The position numbers and the translations under genes are program-made. The notes below the pieces were generated by a model, which had not been told where the DNA came from, made no database searches, and saw only the letters and a program-made list of their open reading frames with translations. Shown here one piece after another: positions 18,409-28,003 of a stretch of 64,000 bases of DNA (positions within the stretch are counted from its first letter, which is position 1; every line of letters starts with the position of its first letter). Source of the stretch: Diaphorobacter sp. HDW4A (GTDB lineage Bacteria; Pseudomonadota; Gammaproteobacteria; Burkholderiales; Burkholderiaceae_C); the NCBI RefSeq assembly GCF_011305995.1, contig NZ_CP049910.1, forward strand, positions 3,472,001 through 3,536,000. Direction: 5' to 3'.

Positions 18409-18895
18409 GAAACTCCTTTTAAAACACTATCAAGACCAAAATTTGATTTGAAAATCTCTTTTCATTGGTCAAATATTTTCCAAATTTCACACCTTGACCA
18501 AGCACATGACACGAATGAATTCTAAAAACACACAAAGCAATCTCAACCGTCTTTTTTCCCTTACGCAGTACTACGCAAATTAATCTACGTGCTACTACGC
18601 AAAACAAATGAACACACAAAACATAATCAGCAGCATATTGCACCGCAATAATGCGCCACGACAAAATGCACCTCTTTTCAGAGCACGTCATCCTCTCTTG
18701 CCGCACCATACAGACGCACTCACACAACGAAGCGCACCAAAATAATCCATTCAATATCAACGGGAAATAAGTGAAAGCATTATTTTTCCAACAAATGGAA
18801 TGCATTGAAAAATGCATTTGCAATCCGGGATAAACCACTTGACGGCAGGATTGAAAAAGCAATGATTCATGCACTGCTTCATTCCTTGAATTTCC
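18409..18895. promoter_or_regulatory. AT-rich divergent promoter region
   Basis: About 490 bases between the RidA lipoprotein (minus) and the sensor kinase (plus). The stretch is clearly AT-rich compared with the surrounding GC-rich genes. It holds an array of TACGCA/TACGTG hexamers (18562-18601). An open frame of 187 codons runs across the minus strand here and into the kinase, but its composition looks like chance. It probably contains the promoters of both flanking operons. Confidence 0.55.
18562..18601. promoter_or_regulatory. Iterated TACGCA/TACGTG sites
   Basis: TACGCA occurs at 18562, 18572 and 18596, and TACGTG at 18586. The steps are 10, 14 and 10 bases, so the sites form two pairs each separated by about one helical turn, the pairs 24 bases apart; the 11-base unit TACTACGCAAA repeats exactly at 18569 and 18593. 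Tandem short direct sites are the usual target of NarL/LuxR-type response regulators, and one is encoded 1.7 kb away (20320-20988). Binding is inference. Confidence 0.4.
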
Positions 18896-20323
18896 ATGCA
18901 GCTGCGTCTCAAACTGATATTGATGGCGACCATCCCCGTGGGTGTGGCGTTGATCTGCATGGGGATCACGACGCGTCACCAAACGATGTCATTGGCGAAC
19001 GAAGAACGAAAACTCGTTGAGGCCGCCTATCTGCACAGCAAGGAAACCGAGCTGCGTCATTACGTCGAACTGGCGCGCAGCACCATCGAACGCATCGCGG
19101 AATCCTCCGACGCGAGCGACACCGATCTGCAGAAGAAGGCCATGCACGTCGTGGCGCGTATGAAGTTCGGCGACGACGGCTATTTCTTTCTCTACGACCA
19201 GCACGGCCAACTGCTGGTGAACCCCGAACAGATGGCGGTCGCGAATGTCGATCTGTGCGATCCCAATACGCCGAGCGGCCAAACGCAGGCCAAGCTCATC
19301 CTCGACATGGCGAAGGCCGGGGGTGGACTCGTGCGTTATGAATGGCACAAACCCTCCTCGCAGATTCTTGCTCCCAAGCTCGGCTATGTCCTGCAGGTTC
19401 CGGTCTGGAACTGGGTGGTGGGCACGGGTCTGTATCTGGACGATGTGCAGGAAACACTTGCCCGCATTGACGAGCACGCCAAGAACAACATCGCCGCCAC
19501 CCAACGGCGCATCTATCTGATCGCGGCACTGTGCATGGTGTTGATCGCGTCGGCCGGTGTGCTGCTCAACTTGAAGGACCATCGCATCTCGAGCGTCAAG
19601 TTGCGGCGGCTGGCCCAGCGCGTTGTGCACTCGCAGGAAGAGGAGCGCGCCCGCGTCGCGCGCGATCTGCATGATGGCGTGGTGCAGGTGCTGGTGTCAT
19701 CGAAATTTCTGCTGGAAACGGCGCAACTGCAACAGCAGTACGCGGCACCGCAGGACGGGGTTGCCCCCAACGGCAAGGCGCTGGACCAGGGCCTTGCGCG
19801 CCTGAACGATGCACTCACCGAAATCCGCCGCGTGTCACATGGCCTGCGCCCAGCGCTGCTTGACGATCTGGGCCTGCCCGCAGCATTGGCCCTGCTGAGC
19901 GAGCAGATGTGCAAGGGCGGCGCAACCCATGTGCGCTTCGGGCCCTGCAGCGAGGCCCAGCCCATTCCCAACACCCACGCCACGGCGCTGTACCGCGTGG
20001 CGCAAGAAGCCGTGAAGAACGCCTGCACCCATGCCAATGCGTGCGATGTGCTGGTCAGCCTGCGCATCGATCCGCGCAGTATCGCTCTCGTCGTACAAGA
20101 CAACGGACAGGGTTTCGACATCCAGCGCGTGCTTGCCGATGGCAACCGTGGCATTGGCCTTCGCAACATGCGCGAACGCATCGAGGCGCTTGACGGCCAG
20201 TTTTCGATTAGCGCCAGCCGTCTGGGTACGCGCATCGTCGCCACCCTGCCGCTGCACGCCGAAGCGGGCAACGACACGGCCCTGCCCCATTCCCGTTTCG
20301 ACTCCAGCTACGCACCCGCATGA
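18896..20323 (+). CDS. Cache-domain sensor histidine kinase (NarX/UhpB type)
   Basis: Inner-membrane sensor of 475 residues. A transmembrane helix (about 8-24) and a second one (about 205-230) flank a periplasmic single-Cache domain containing GDDGYFFLYDQHGQLLVNP, a typical ligand-binding signature for small carboxylates. The cytoplasmic part has a HisKA_3 dimerisation domain with the phosphoacceptor histidine in ARDLHDGVVQ and a HATPase domain (QEAVKNACTHANA, DNGQGFD, GIGLRNMRER). It overlaps the response regulator gene by four bases. It is divergent from the exported RidA/PLP-enzyme operon, which is its likely target; that is inference. Confidence 0.92.
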   Translation: MQLRLKLILMATIPVGVALICMGITTRHQTMSLANEERKLVEAAYLHSKETELRHYVELARSTIERIAESSDASDTDLQKKAMHVVARMKFGDDGYFFLYDQHGQLLVNPEQMAVANVDLCDPNTPSGQTQAKLILDMAKAGGGLVRYEWHKPSSQILAPKLGYVLQVPVWNWVVGTGLYLDDVQETLARIDEHAKNNIAATQRRIYLIAALCMVLIASAGVLLNLKDHRISSVKLRRLAQRVVHSQEEERARVARDLHDGVVQVLVSSKFLLETAQLQQQYAAPQDGVAPNGKALDQGLARLNDALTEIRRVSHGLRPALLDDLGLPAALALLSEQMCKGGATHVRFGPCSEAQPIPNTHATALYRVAQEAVKNACTHANACDVLVSLRIDPRSIALVVQDNGQGFDIQRVLADGNRGIGLRNMRERIEALDGQFSISASRLGTRIVATLPLHAEAGNDTALPHSRFDSSYAPA

Positions 20324-20988
20324 ACCCGCCATCACTCCACCACTCCCCCATTCGTGTGCTGCTGGTCGACGACCACCCGCTGGTGCGCGACGGCGTTCGC
20401 ATGCGACTTGAAGCAACGCCTCACATTCGCGTCGTCGCCGAAGCCCACTGTGCCAACGAAGCGCTGGAGCTCTCCTCGCAAGCGCAACCCGACATCGTGA
20501 TCACCGATATCCGCATGCCGGGTGCAAGCGGCATTCAGCTCACTGCGGCGTTTCGCGAACGCTATCCACTGATCCGCGTACTGGTGCTCTCCATGCATCA
20601 GGAAGAAGAATATGTGCGGCGCGCCATGATGCTGGGAGCGCGCGGTTATGTACTCAAGGACGCTCCCGCCCAGCAGCTTGTGCAGGCCATCGAACTGGTG
20701 CACGCGGGACGCTCGTTCCTGAGCCCCGGTCTCGAGCAGTGGCTTCAACCAGCAGGCGACCACGGTGCCGCCCAACGTACCCATCGAACACTCACCCCAC
20801 GCGAAACCACCGTGCTTCAATTGCTGGCGCAGGGCCACTCCAACAAGGAAATCGCCGAACTCATGGGCTCATCCATCCGTACCGTGGAGACACACCGCCT
20901 GCACCTGCGCCGCAAGCTGCGCATCGATGGCCGCGCCGCACTCGTCAAATACGCCGTCGACTATGCCGACCTTCAGCCGCAGTCCTGA
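20320..20988 (+). CDS. NarL/LuxR family response regulator
   Basis: Cytoplasmic regulator of 222 residues. The receiver domain (about 10-125) shows the acidic pair in LLVDDHPLVRDG, the phosphoacceptor aspartate in IVITDIRMPG, and the conserved lysine in YVLKDAPA. The C-terminal LuxR helix-turn-helix (about 155-215) has LTPRETTVLQLLAQGHSNKEIA. Overlap with the kinase gene (ATGA) makes the pair a co-translated two-component system. Candidate binding sites are the TACGCA repeats at 18562-18601. Confidence 0.94.
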   Translation: MNPPSLHHSPIRVLLVDDHPLVRDGVRMRLEATPHIRVVAEAHCANEALELSSQAQPDIVITDIRMPGASGIQLTAAFRERYPLIRVLVLSMHQEEEYVRRAMMLGARGYVLKDAPAQQLVQAIELVHAGRSFLSPGLEQWLQPAGDHGAAQRTHRTLTPRETTVLQLLAQGHSNKEIAELMGSSIRTVETHRLHLRRKLRIDGRAALVKYAVDYADLQPQS

Positions 20989-21047
20989 GTGAAAAAGAAG
21001 CCGGATTGCGTAGACTCGGGCAGAACAGCACATTCCATTGAACCCTC

Positions 21048-21053
21048 AGGAGA
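21048..21053 (+). promoter_or_regulatory. Ribosome binding site fixing a TTG start
   Basis: AGGAGA lies five bases before the TTG at 21059 and inside the longer open frame that begins at 21038. It therefore supports the TTG at 21059, not the upstream TTG, as the start of the HIT protein. Confidence 0.6.
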
Positions 21054-21058
21054 CGGTT

Positions 21059-21511
21059 TTGCCCAATTTCGTAGACACCTCGCCGCCCGGCCATTGCATC
21101 TTCTGTCGCCTTGTCGCACGTGAAATTCCTGCCGCCGTGGTGCACGAGGACGAGCTCACCATCGCGTTCATGGATCTGGGGCAGGTGACACCCGGCCATG
21201 TGCTCGTCGCCACCAAACGCCATGCCGACACACTCTATGACCTGACCGATGCCGAAGCCGCCGCCGTCATGCAGGTGAGCCGCCGCATCGCGCTGGCTGC
21301 CCAGAAAGCCTTCCCCTCCGCCGGGCTCACGCTGCTGCAGGCCAACGGCGCCGAAGGCGGGCAGACCGTCAAGCACTTTCACATGCATGTCGTTCCGCGC
21401 CATGCAGACGACGGCATCGAACTGAGCTGGCCCCGCAAAGAGCCCGGCGCCAAGGTACTTGACGAGTACGCCCGGCACCTCCAATCTGCACTAAAAGAAG
21501 CTTTCAATTAG
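21059..21511 (+). CDS. HIT family hydrolase
   Basis: Small cytoplasmic histidine-triad protein of about 150 residues. The HIT signature HFHMHVVP lies near residue 110, and an N-terminal CIFC pair (about residue 14-17) resembles the zinc-binding form of the Hint/FHIT-like group. Such proteins hydrolyse nucleoside phosphoramidates or dinucleoside polyphosphates. The start is a TTG supported by AGGAGA at the right distance. It lies 70 bases after the response regulator but has no visible functional link to it. Confidence 0.88.
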   Translation: MPNFVDTSPPGHCIFCRLVAREIPAAVVHEDELTIAFMDLGQVTPGHVLVATKRHADTLYDLTDAEAAAVMQVSRRIALAAQKAFPSAGLTLLQANGAEGGQTVKHFHMHVVPRHADDGIELSWPRKEPGAKVLDEYARHLQSALKEAFN

Positions 21512-21599
21512 GCATCTTCTGCTGATAAATGCGGTCTTCACAGTAATAAAATCCGCTCATTGAACTTTTTCTGTGTGAAACAAGTCTCACTCGGCGATC

Positions 21600-22439
21600 A
21601 TGAAAAAACGCTGGATTCTCGCCTCCACCGCCGTCGCCTCCATGGCTCTGGCCACGGGTGCCGTTGCGCTCGACGCCAAGCAGCGCGAATGGATTTTTCA
21701 ACCCAGTGATCGCGCTTGGGGCGGAAACCGCGACATGAGCGGGCTCGAGGATGTATGGATTCCGCTCGCGTCATCCCTGCCAGGCAAAGAAAAGAAACTG
21801 CACGCGCTGTGGATGCCCGCGGCTTCGCCCAAGGCACCCGTGATGCTCTATCTTCACGGTGCACGCTGGAACGTCTCGGGCTCGGTGCCGCGCATCCGGC
21901 GCATGCACAGCCTCGGCTTTTCGGTGCTGGCGGTGGACTATCGCGGCTTTGGGCAAAGCACCCATGAGCTACCGTCTGAAGCATCTGCGCTCGAAGACGC
22001 GCAGGCCGCATGGCAATGGCTCGCCCTGAAGGCGCCAAGGAACGACCGTTTCATCTTCGGCCACTCACTCGGCGGCGCCATCGCCATCGATCTGGCGGCC
22101 AAAGTGCGCGATGAACGCGGCACGCTGGTCGAAGGCACGTTCACCAGCATTCCCGATGTGGTCAGTTCCTTCAAATGGGGCTGGCTACCGGTCTCGCCGC
22201 TGATCACCCAACGCTTCGAGAGCGTGCGCAAGGTCGCCGACATCCGGTCACCGCTGCTGGTAGTGCATGGCAGCGCCGACAAGCTGATTCCCGCCGACCT
22301 CGGCCGCAAGCTCTATGAGGCTGCACCCGGCCCCAAGCGGTTTGTTCTGGTTGAAGGCGGAACGCACCACAACACAAATTCGCTTGGTATGGCCCAATAC
22401 CGTGAGAGCCTGCGCGAACTGTTTGATCTCAAAATCTGA
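21600..22439 (+). CDS. Exported alpha/beta hydrolase
   Basis: Serine hydrolase of 279 residues with a Sec-type signal peptide (MKKRWILAS... cleaved near residue 24, after VALA). The fold shows YLHGARWN (oxyanion region), the nucleophile elbow GHSLGG near residue 155, the acid in HGSADKLIP and the histidine in GGTHHNTN. It resembles the FrsA/BAAT-like DUF group of membrane or periplasmic esterases and peptidases (ABHD-type). The substrate is unknown. It stands alone between the HIT gene and miaA. Confidence 0.85.
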   Translation: MKKRWILASTAVASMALATGAVALDAKQREWIFQPSDRAWGGNRDMSGLEDVWIPLASSLPGKEKKLHALWMPAASPKAPVMLYLHGARWNVSGSVPRIRRMHSLGFSVLAVDYRGFGQSTHELPSEASALEDAQAAWQWLALKAPRNDRFIFGHSLGGAIAIDLAAKVRDERGTLVEGTFTSIPDVVSSFKWGWLPVSPLITQRFESVRKVADIRSPLLVVHGSADKLIPADLGRKLYEAAPGPKRFVLVEGGTHHNTNSLGMAQYRESLRELFDLKI

Positions 22440-22640
22440 ACTAGCCAATCGCAAGACTTGGCCACCACTTGGCACACGCAGTGAGAAAAAAGTGGTGCAA
22501 AGTTGGCTTGAGAAAACTCGAGTGTCCGCAGGGAATTGCGCCCCGCTGCGTCTATCTCACATTTCCTCCAGCCTGCTCCCTTGACGGGGCTATCCCCCCT
22601 CACTTCTCTGCGCATGCCTGCGCTGACGGACAATCGGCGC

Positions 22641-23621
22641 ATGACCGATTTCTCCTCCCTGCCCTGCGTCGCCATCGCGGGGCCCACCGCATCCGGCAAG
22701 ACCGCCGTCGCCCTGCAGTTGGCGGCCCGACTCGCGCCGCAGTTGCCGGTGGAAATCATCAGCGTGGATTCGGCGCTGGTCTATCGCGGCATGGACATCG
22801 GCACCGCCAAGCCCACGCGCGACGAACTGGCGCAGGTGCCGCACCATCTGATCGATATCCTCGATCCGCTCGAAGCCTATAGCGCGGCCGAGTTCGTGAA
22901 CGACGCCAACCGCCTGATCACCGAGATCCACGCACGCGGCGCACTGCCCGTGCTGGTGGGCGGCACCATGCTCTACTTCAGGGCGCTGATCGACGGCATC
23001 GACGACATGCCCGCCGCCGACCCGCAGGTGCGTGCCACGCTGGACGCGCAGGCCGCAGAGATTGGCTGGCCCGCCATGCACGCCGAGCTCGCCAAGATCG
23101 ACCCCACCACTGCGGCACGTCTTGCGCCCGGCGACAGCCAGCGCATCCAGCGCGCGCTCGAGGTCTGGCATGTCTCGGGCCAACCGCTATCGAGTTTTCA
23201 CTCGCGCCCATCACCCAAATCCTCCAGCAGCCCCCTCACGGCAGATGCCCTTTATTCGCTCGAGCCGAACGACCGCAAATGGCTGCACGAGCGCATCGCC
23301 CAGCGCTTTCACATCATGCTGAACAGCGGCTTTCTCGACGAGATGAAACAGCTGCGCGCACGCGGCGACCTGAACCCCGATCTGCCATCGATGCGCTGCG
23401 TCGGCTACCGTCAGGCATGGGAATCGATGGACGGAACGCAGTCCATGTCCACGCTCACCGAGCGCGGCATCGTGGCCACGCGCCAGCTCGCCAAACGCCA
23501 GATCACCTGGCTGCGCAGCATGCCCGAGCGCCATGTCGTCGCATGCGATCAGGTCAATGCGACTACCGTGCTGGTCGATACCATCATCGCGCGCGTGCAC
23601 GCCAGCGGAATCACAGCATGA
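22641..23621 (+). CDS. miaA: tRNA dimethylallyltransferase
   Basis: Adds the dimethylallyl group to A37 of tRNAs reading UNN codons. It has about 326 residues from the ATG at 22641 ([15 protein letters not shown]); an ATG nine codons upstream is possible. The P-loop GPTASGKT is near residue 13-20, followed by [16 protein letters not shown] and later the tRNA-binding [10 protein letters not shown] and [13 protein letters not shown]. The dimethylallyl diphosphate it uses comes from the pathway that begins with dxs, also in this window. It overlaps the following ABC gene by four bases (ATGA). Confidence 0.96.
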   Translation: MTDFSSLPCVAIAGPTASGKTAVALQLAARLAPQLPVEIISVDSALVYRGMDIGTAKPTRDELAQVPHHLIDILDPLEAYSAAEFVNDANRLITEIHARGALPVLVGGTMLYFRALIDGIDDMPAADPQVRATLDAQAAEIGWPAMHAELAKIDPTTAARLAPGDSQRIQRALEVWHVSGQPLSSFHSRPSPKSSSSPLTADALYSLEPNDRKWLHERIAQRFHIMLNSGFLDEMKQLRARGDLNPDLPSMRCVGYRQAWESMDGTQSMSTLTERGIVATRQLAKRQITWLRSMPERHVVACDQVNATTVLVDTIIARVHASGITA

Positions 23622-24301
23622 CAACCAGCGCGCCGACCGCCAACCCCTTGATGAGTCTGCGCGGGCTGACCAAACGCTACGGCGATGCTGTCGTCTTCGG
23701 GGATGTCGACATGGACGTGTGTGCCGGTGAATTCATCGCCGTGGTCGGCGAATCGGGCGTCGGCAAATCCACGCTGCTCAACTGCATGGCGGGGCTCGAC
23801 ACCTGGGATGCCGGCACGATCACGCATCGCACGGCGGATCTGGGCCGCATGGACGACAAGGCCCGCGCCATCTGGCGTCGCAGCCACGTCGGCTTTGTGT
23901 TCCAGGCCTTTCACGTGCTGCCGCATCTGGACGTCGCGCAGAACCTCGCCCTGCCGTTGATGCTGCTGAACCAGAACGATCCCGCCCGCGTGCAGGCCAT
24001 GCTGCAAGCGGTCGGTCTTGAAGGCAAGAGCGCACGCCTGCCACAGGAACTCTCGGGCGGGCAACTGCAACGCGTCGCGATTGCGCGCGCGCTGGTGCAC
24101 AAGCCGCCGCTGCTGCTCGCCGACGAGCCCACCGGCAACCTCGATTCCGAAACCGCCGCACGCATCATGGACCTGCTGGTCGCGCAGACGCGCGAGAACG
24201 GTGCGGCGCTGGTGCTCGTCACCCACTCCGAACAGGCCGCCGCGCGCGCCAATCGCGTGCTGCGTCTCACCGCCAGCGGTATGCAGCTCCACACCCCATG
24301 A
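23618..24301 (+). CDS. ABC transporter ATP-binding protein (LolD/MacB-like)
   Basis: ATPase of 227 residues in the LolD/MacB/FtsE class. Walker A is GESGVGKST, signature [15 protein letters not shown], Walker [17 protein letters not shown], and the H-loop is VTHSEQAA. The ATG at 23618 overlaps the miaA stop and the stop overlaps the permease start, so translation is coupled on both sides. With the FtsX-type permease it should form a mechanotransmission-type exporter that moves a lipid-linked or outer-membrane-bound substrate out of the inner membrane. Confidence 0.93.
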   Translation: MTTSAPTANPLMSLRGLTKRYGDAVVFGDVDMDVCAGEFIAVVGESGVGKSTLLNCMAGLDTWDAGTITHRTADLGRMDDKARAIWRRSHVGFVFQAFHVLPHLDVAQNLALPLMLLNQNDPARVQAMLQAVGLEGKSARLPQELSGGQLQRVAIARALVHKPPLLLADEPTGNLDSETAARIMDLLVAQTRENGAALVLVTHSEQAAARANRVLRLTASGMQLHTP

Positions 24302-26874
24302 TGCTGGCCCTGCTCCGCACCGTGGTCTGGCAAAACGCGCGCCACCATCCATGGCGCACATTGGCCGCCGTCGTGGCGGTGATGCTCGGTGTGGCCCTCG
24401 GTCTCTCGGTTCAGTTGATCAACGCATCTGCCCTCAGCGAATTCTCGCGCGCCGTGCGCACGGTGCAGGGCCAGCCCGATCTAGAACTGAGGGCATCACA
24501 CGGCACACTGCCCGAGTCGCTCTATGGCCTTGTCGCCACACAGCCTGCGGTCGCACTCGCAGGCCCGTGGCTCGACGTCACCGCCCTTGCCAGATCCGAT
24601 CAAACATCCTCACAAGCCGTGGCCTTGCGCGTGCTCGCCACCGACACGCTCAGCGTCGCCACCATGGCACCCGCACTGATGCCGCGCACCGCCAAGGGCG
24701 CCGAGCGGCTGGCTATGCTCGCGCCGGACACGCTGTTCCTCAACGCCGCCGCACTCAAGGCCCTGCAGATACAAGAGTCCGATCTGCCAAGCGCCACGCT
24801 GCGCCTGCAATCTGGAGCGGCATCCCAAGTCGTGAAGATCGCGGGCACGATTTCCGCGCCCGGCACGCCTACTGGGGTGATGGACATCGGCGCGGCGCAG
24901 GACCTATTCGCACGCGCGGGTGAGCTGAGCCGCATCGACCTGCAACTGCGTGAAGGCGAAGACCTCGCACGCATTCAGCGCGATCTGCAAAAGCTGCCCG
25001 GCTGGCCGCGCAACGTGTTGCTGAGCATGCCCGGCGACACCACGCAGCGCGTGGACAACCTCTCGCGCGCTTACCGCGTGAACCTCACCGTGCTGGCACT
25101 GGTGGCGCTGTTCACGGGCGCCTTCCTCGTCTATTCGGTGCTCGCGCTCGGTGTGGCACAGCGCGCGCCGCAACTCGCCTTGATCGCCGTACTCGGCGTC
25201 ACGCCGCAGCAGCGCCGCATGCTGGTGTTGGCCGAAGCGGGTGCCATCGGGCTGTTCGGCAGCGCACTGGGCATTGCGCTTGGCACCGCACTTGCCGCGC
25301 TCGCGCTGTGCGTGCTCGGCGGCGATCTCGGTGGCGGCTACTTCGCAGGCGTACAGCCGCAACTGCAATGGAGCGGAACCACGGCCACACTCTACGGAGC
25401 GCTTGGCGTGCTGGCCGCACTCATTGGCGGCTGGTGGCCCGCAAGACAGGCACTCGGCCTTCCGCCTGCGCAAACACTCAAGGGCCTCGGCGCGATGACA
25501 CGTGCACCGCACAAGCCCTGGCTGAGTCTGATGCTGCTTGCCGCCAGCGCCTGCCTTGCCATGGTGCCTCCGGTTCAAGGCATCCCCGTTGCGGCGTATG
25601 TCGCGGTCGGTCTGCTGCTGACGGGCGGCATCGCGTTACTGCCATGGATGGTTCAACTGCTACTGCAGATCGCCCTGCCGTTCGCACGCGATCACGTGCT
25701 CCTCCTGCTGACGGTGGAACGCGCGCACCGCATGCGCGACGTTGCAGCCGTCACGGTGGGAGGCGTCGTGGCGAGCCTAAGCCTTGCGGTCGCACTCACC
25801 GTGATGGTCACGAGCTTTCGCGCATCCGTCAGTCAATGGCTGGAAACCGTCGTGCCTGCGCCTATGTATGTGCGTGCCTTAGGTATGCCCGCAGGCGACG
25901 ACGCGGCCATCTTCTCGCGCGATCAGGTGCGTGCGATTTCCAGCATCGAGGGCATCGAGCACATGCAGGCGCAGCGCGTCAGCAGCCTGCGCCTGAACAA
26001 TACACAAGCCCCTCTCACCATGCTCGCCAAACCGCTCGGTCAACAGGTCGAACAGACCCTCGTGCTGGTGGATGCGCCGCTGCAGGCACCTTCCGGGACC
26101 ATTGCGGTCTATGTGAGCGAAGCCGTTCCAGCGCTCTACAACGTGCATCCCGGCGACGAATGGCCCGCTCTCTCCAACGCGATGCAGGCCGATAACAGCA
26201 GCGCTCCCAAGCAATCGTCAACACGCTTTTTCGTGGCCGGTGTGTGGCGCGACTATGTGCGCCAGTTCGGTGCCATCGTGATCGATGCATCGGCCTACGA
26301 ACAACTCACCGGCGATGCCCGCGCAAGCGATCTCGCCATCTGGCCCAGCCCCGGCGCGGACTTGCCCACCCTGCAGCAACGCATCACCGCCGCCGCGCCC
26401 AATGTCGCGCTCGAATTCACGACCTCGGGCGCAATCCGCGCGCGCTCCCTCGCGATCTTCGACCGCACCTTCGCCGTCACCTACTGGCTGCAGATCGTCG
26501 CCATCGGCATCGGCCTGTTCGGCGTCGCCGCCAGCTTCAGTGCACAGGTACTCGCCCGACGCAAGGAATTCGGGCTGCTCGCACACCTCGGCCTCACACG
26601 CGCGCAGATCCTCGCCGTTGTCGCTGGAGAAGGCGCCGCATGGACCTGTATCGGTGCAATCACCGGCACCCTGCTTGGCATCGCGGTATCGGCCGTGCTG
26701 ATCTTCGTCGTCAACCCGCAGAGCTTCCACTGGACCATGGACCTGCACCTGCCCTGGCTGCGCCTCGCGTTGCTTGCGCTCTCTCTCATCGCGGCGGGTA
26801 CTCTCACTGCGTGGATTGCGGGCCGGGCTGCAGCTGGAAAGTCCGCGATATTGGCCGTGAAGGAAGACTGGTAA
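24298..26874 (+). CDS. FtsX-family ABC permease (YbbP/AttFG-like, duplicated)
   Basis: Large inner-membrane permease of 858 residues. It is built of two FtsX-type halves: an N-terminal helix (about 15-40), a long extracytoplasmic domain, three or four helices near 255-400, further helices near 400-520, a second large periplasmic domain, and a terminal block of helices from about 725. This is the YbbP/AttF-AttG layout. It is co-translated with the ATPase before it. In attEFGH-type operons the same pair is followed by an AttH/CrtC-like exported protein, as here two genes downstream. Substrate unknown. Confidence 0.88.
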   Translation: MMLALLRTVVWQNARHHPWRTLAAVVAVMLGVALGLSVQLINASALSEFSRAVRTVQGQPDLELRASHGTLPESLYGLVATQPAVALAGPWLDVTALARSDQTSSQAVALRVLATDTLSVATMAPALMPRTAKGAERLAMLAPDTLFLNAAALKALQIQESDLPSATLRLQSGAASQVVKIAGTISAPGTPTGVMDIGAAQDLFARAGELSRIDLQLREGEDLARIQRDLQKLPGWPRNVLLSMPGDTTQRVDNLSRAYRVNLTVLALVALFTGAFLVYSVLALGVAQRAPQLALIAVLGVTPQQRRMLVLAEAGAIGLFGSALGIALGTALAALALCVLGGDLGGGYFAGVQPQLQWSGTTATLYGALGVLAALIGGWWPARQALGLPPAQTLKGLGAMTRAPHKPWLSLMLLAASACLAMVPPVQGIPVAAYVAVGLLLTGGIALLPWMVQLLLQIALPFARDHVLLLLTVERAHRMRDVAAVTVGGVVASLSLAVALTVMVTSFRASVSQWLETVVPAPMYVRALGMPAGDDAAIFSRDQVRAISSIEGIEHMQAQRVSSLRLNNTQAPLTMLAKPLGQQVEQTLVLVDAPLQAPSGTIAVYVSEAVPALYNVHPGDEWPALSNAMQADNSSAPKQSSTRFFVAGVWRDYVRQFGAIVIDASAYEQLTGDARASDLAIWPSPGADLPTLQQRITAAAPNVALEFTTSGAIRARSLAIFDRTFAVTYWLQIVAIGIGLFGVAASFSAQVLARRKEFGLLAHLGLTRAQILAVVAGEGAAWTCIGAITGTLLGIAVSAVLIFVVNPQSFHWTMDLHLPWLRLALLALSLIAAGTLTAWIAGRAAAGKSAILAVKEDW

Positions 26875-26913
26875 TCCCGCGTTGCGTCCCACGCACTGCC
26901 ACAATCACAAGCC

Positions 26914-27993
26914 ATGGAACATACCGCCAACGCTTCTCTCACTGCGCCATCGAGTTGGCTGCACAATGCCATCGCCCGCATCGAGGCCGATTACCAGCGC
27001 AGCGCCGATACGCATCTGATTCCGCTGCCCATGCCAGCCTTCGCCGAGCATGGCATCGATCTCTATCTCAAAGACGAATCAACCCATCCGAGCGGCAGTC
27101 TCAAGCATCGGTTGGCGCGCTCGCTGTTTCTCTACGCGCTGTGCAATGGCTGGCTGCATGAGCAGTCGACAGTGGTCGAGGCGTCGAGCGGTTCTACCGC
27201 CGTGAGCGAGGCGTATTTCGCGCGGCTTCTGGGGCTGCCTTTTGTGGCGGTGATGCCGCGCAGCACGTCCGCGGAGAAGGTCGCGCTGATCGAGTTTTAT
27301 GGCGGGCGCTGCCATTTCGTGGAGTCGGCCGGTGAGGTCTATGACGCAGCGCGCATGGTAGCGAGCGAGACCGGAGGTCACTACATGGACCAGTTCACCT
27401 ATGCCGAGCGCGCGACCGACTGGCGGGGCAACAACAACATCGCGGAAAGCATGTTTTCGCAGATGCAGCGTGAGCGCCATCCGGTGCCGCGCTGGATCGT
27501 GGTCGGCGCGGGCACGGGCGGCACGAGCGCAACCATCGGGCGCTATGTGCGCTTTCAGCGCCATGCGACGCAGCTGTGCGTGGCTGACCCTGCGGGTTCC
27601 GTGTTTGCCGCGTATCACCGCACGGGCGTCGACACGCTGACCGCGCCCGGCTCGCGCATCGAGGGAATCGGGCGCCCACGTGTGGAGCCGAGCTTCATTC
27701 GCACGCTGGTTGATCGCATGGAAGAAGTTGCAGATGTGGATTCGATCGCAGCTATGCGGGCGCTGTCCGCCATGCTCGGTCGTCGCGTGGGGCCGTCCAC
27801 TGGCACCAACTTCGTGGCCATGTTGCGCCTCGCATGCGAGATGCGGGATGCGGGGCAGGAGGGATCGATTCTGTCGTTGCTGTGCGATTCCGGTGAACGC
27901 TATCTACCCACCTACTTCAACGACCAATGGGTCTCCAGCTGCATGGGCTCATGTGACACTGCCGGTGCGCGCATCCAGGCGCTCGTCGCCTGA
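26914..27993 (+). CDS. Cysteine-synthase-fold PLP enzyme
   Basis: Cytoplasmic fold-type II PLP enzyme of 359 residues. The Schiff-base lysine is Lys64 in [11 protein letters not shown], the substrate loop is [10 protein letters not shown], and the PLP-phosphate loop is [12 protein letters not shown] near 190-200. It resembles the group annotated as PLP-dependent cysteine synthase family or L-cysteine desulfhydrase (Cds1-like), so it may release sulfide from cysteine. It sits 39 bases after the permease and ten bases before the AttH/CrtC-like gene, hence in the same transcript; the functional link is not obvious. Confidence 0.85.
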   Translation: MEHTANASLTAPSSWLHNAIARIEADYQRSADTHLIPLPMPAFAEHGIDLYLKDESTHPSGSLKHRLARSLFLYALCNGWLHEQSTVVEASSGSTAVSEAYFARLLGLPFVAVMPRSTSAEKVALIEFYGGRCHFVESAGEVYDAARMVASETGGHYMDQFTYAERATDWRGNNNIAESMFSQMQRERHPVPRWIVVGAGTGGTSATIGRYVRFQRHATQLCVADPAGSVFAAYHRTGVDTLTAPGSRIEGIGRPRVEPSFIRTLVDRMEEVADVDSIAAMRALSAMLGRRVGPSTGTNFVAMLRLACEMRDAGQEGSILSLLCDSGERYLPTYFNDQWVSSCMGSCDTAGARIQALVA

Positions 27994-28003
27994 CAGGCGG
28001 CCA

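Noticed and set aside
18419..18982. 187-codon minus-strand frame in the AT-rich spacer
   Set aside because: Runs into the kinase gene on the other strand, has no ribosome binding site, and its composition (Cys, Phe and Ile scattered without pattern) looks random.
23279..23617. 113-codon N-terminal extension of the LolD-like ATPase
   Set aside because: It lies inside miaA in another frame; the ATG overlapping the miaA stop starts the normal protein.
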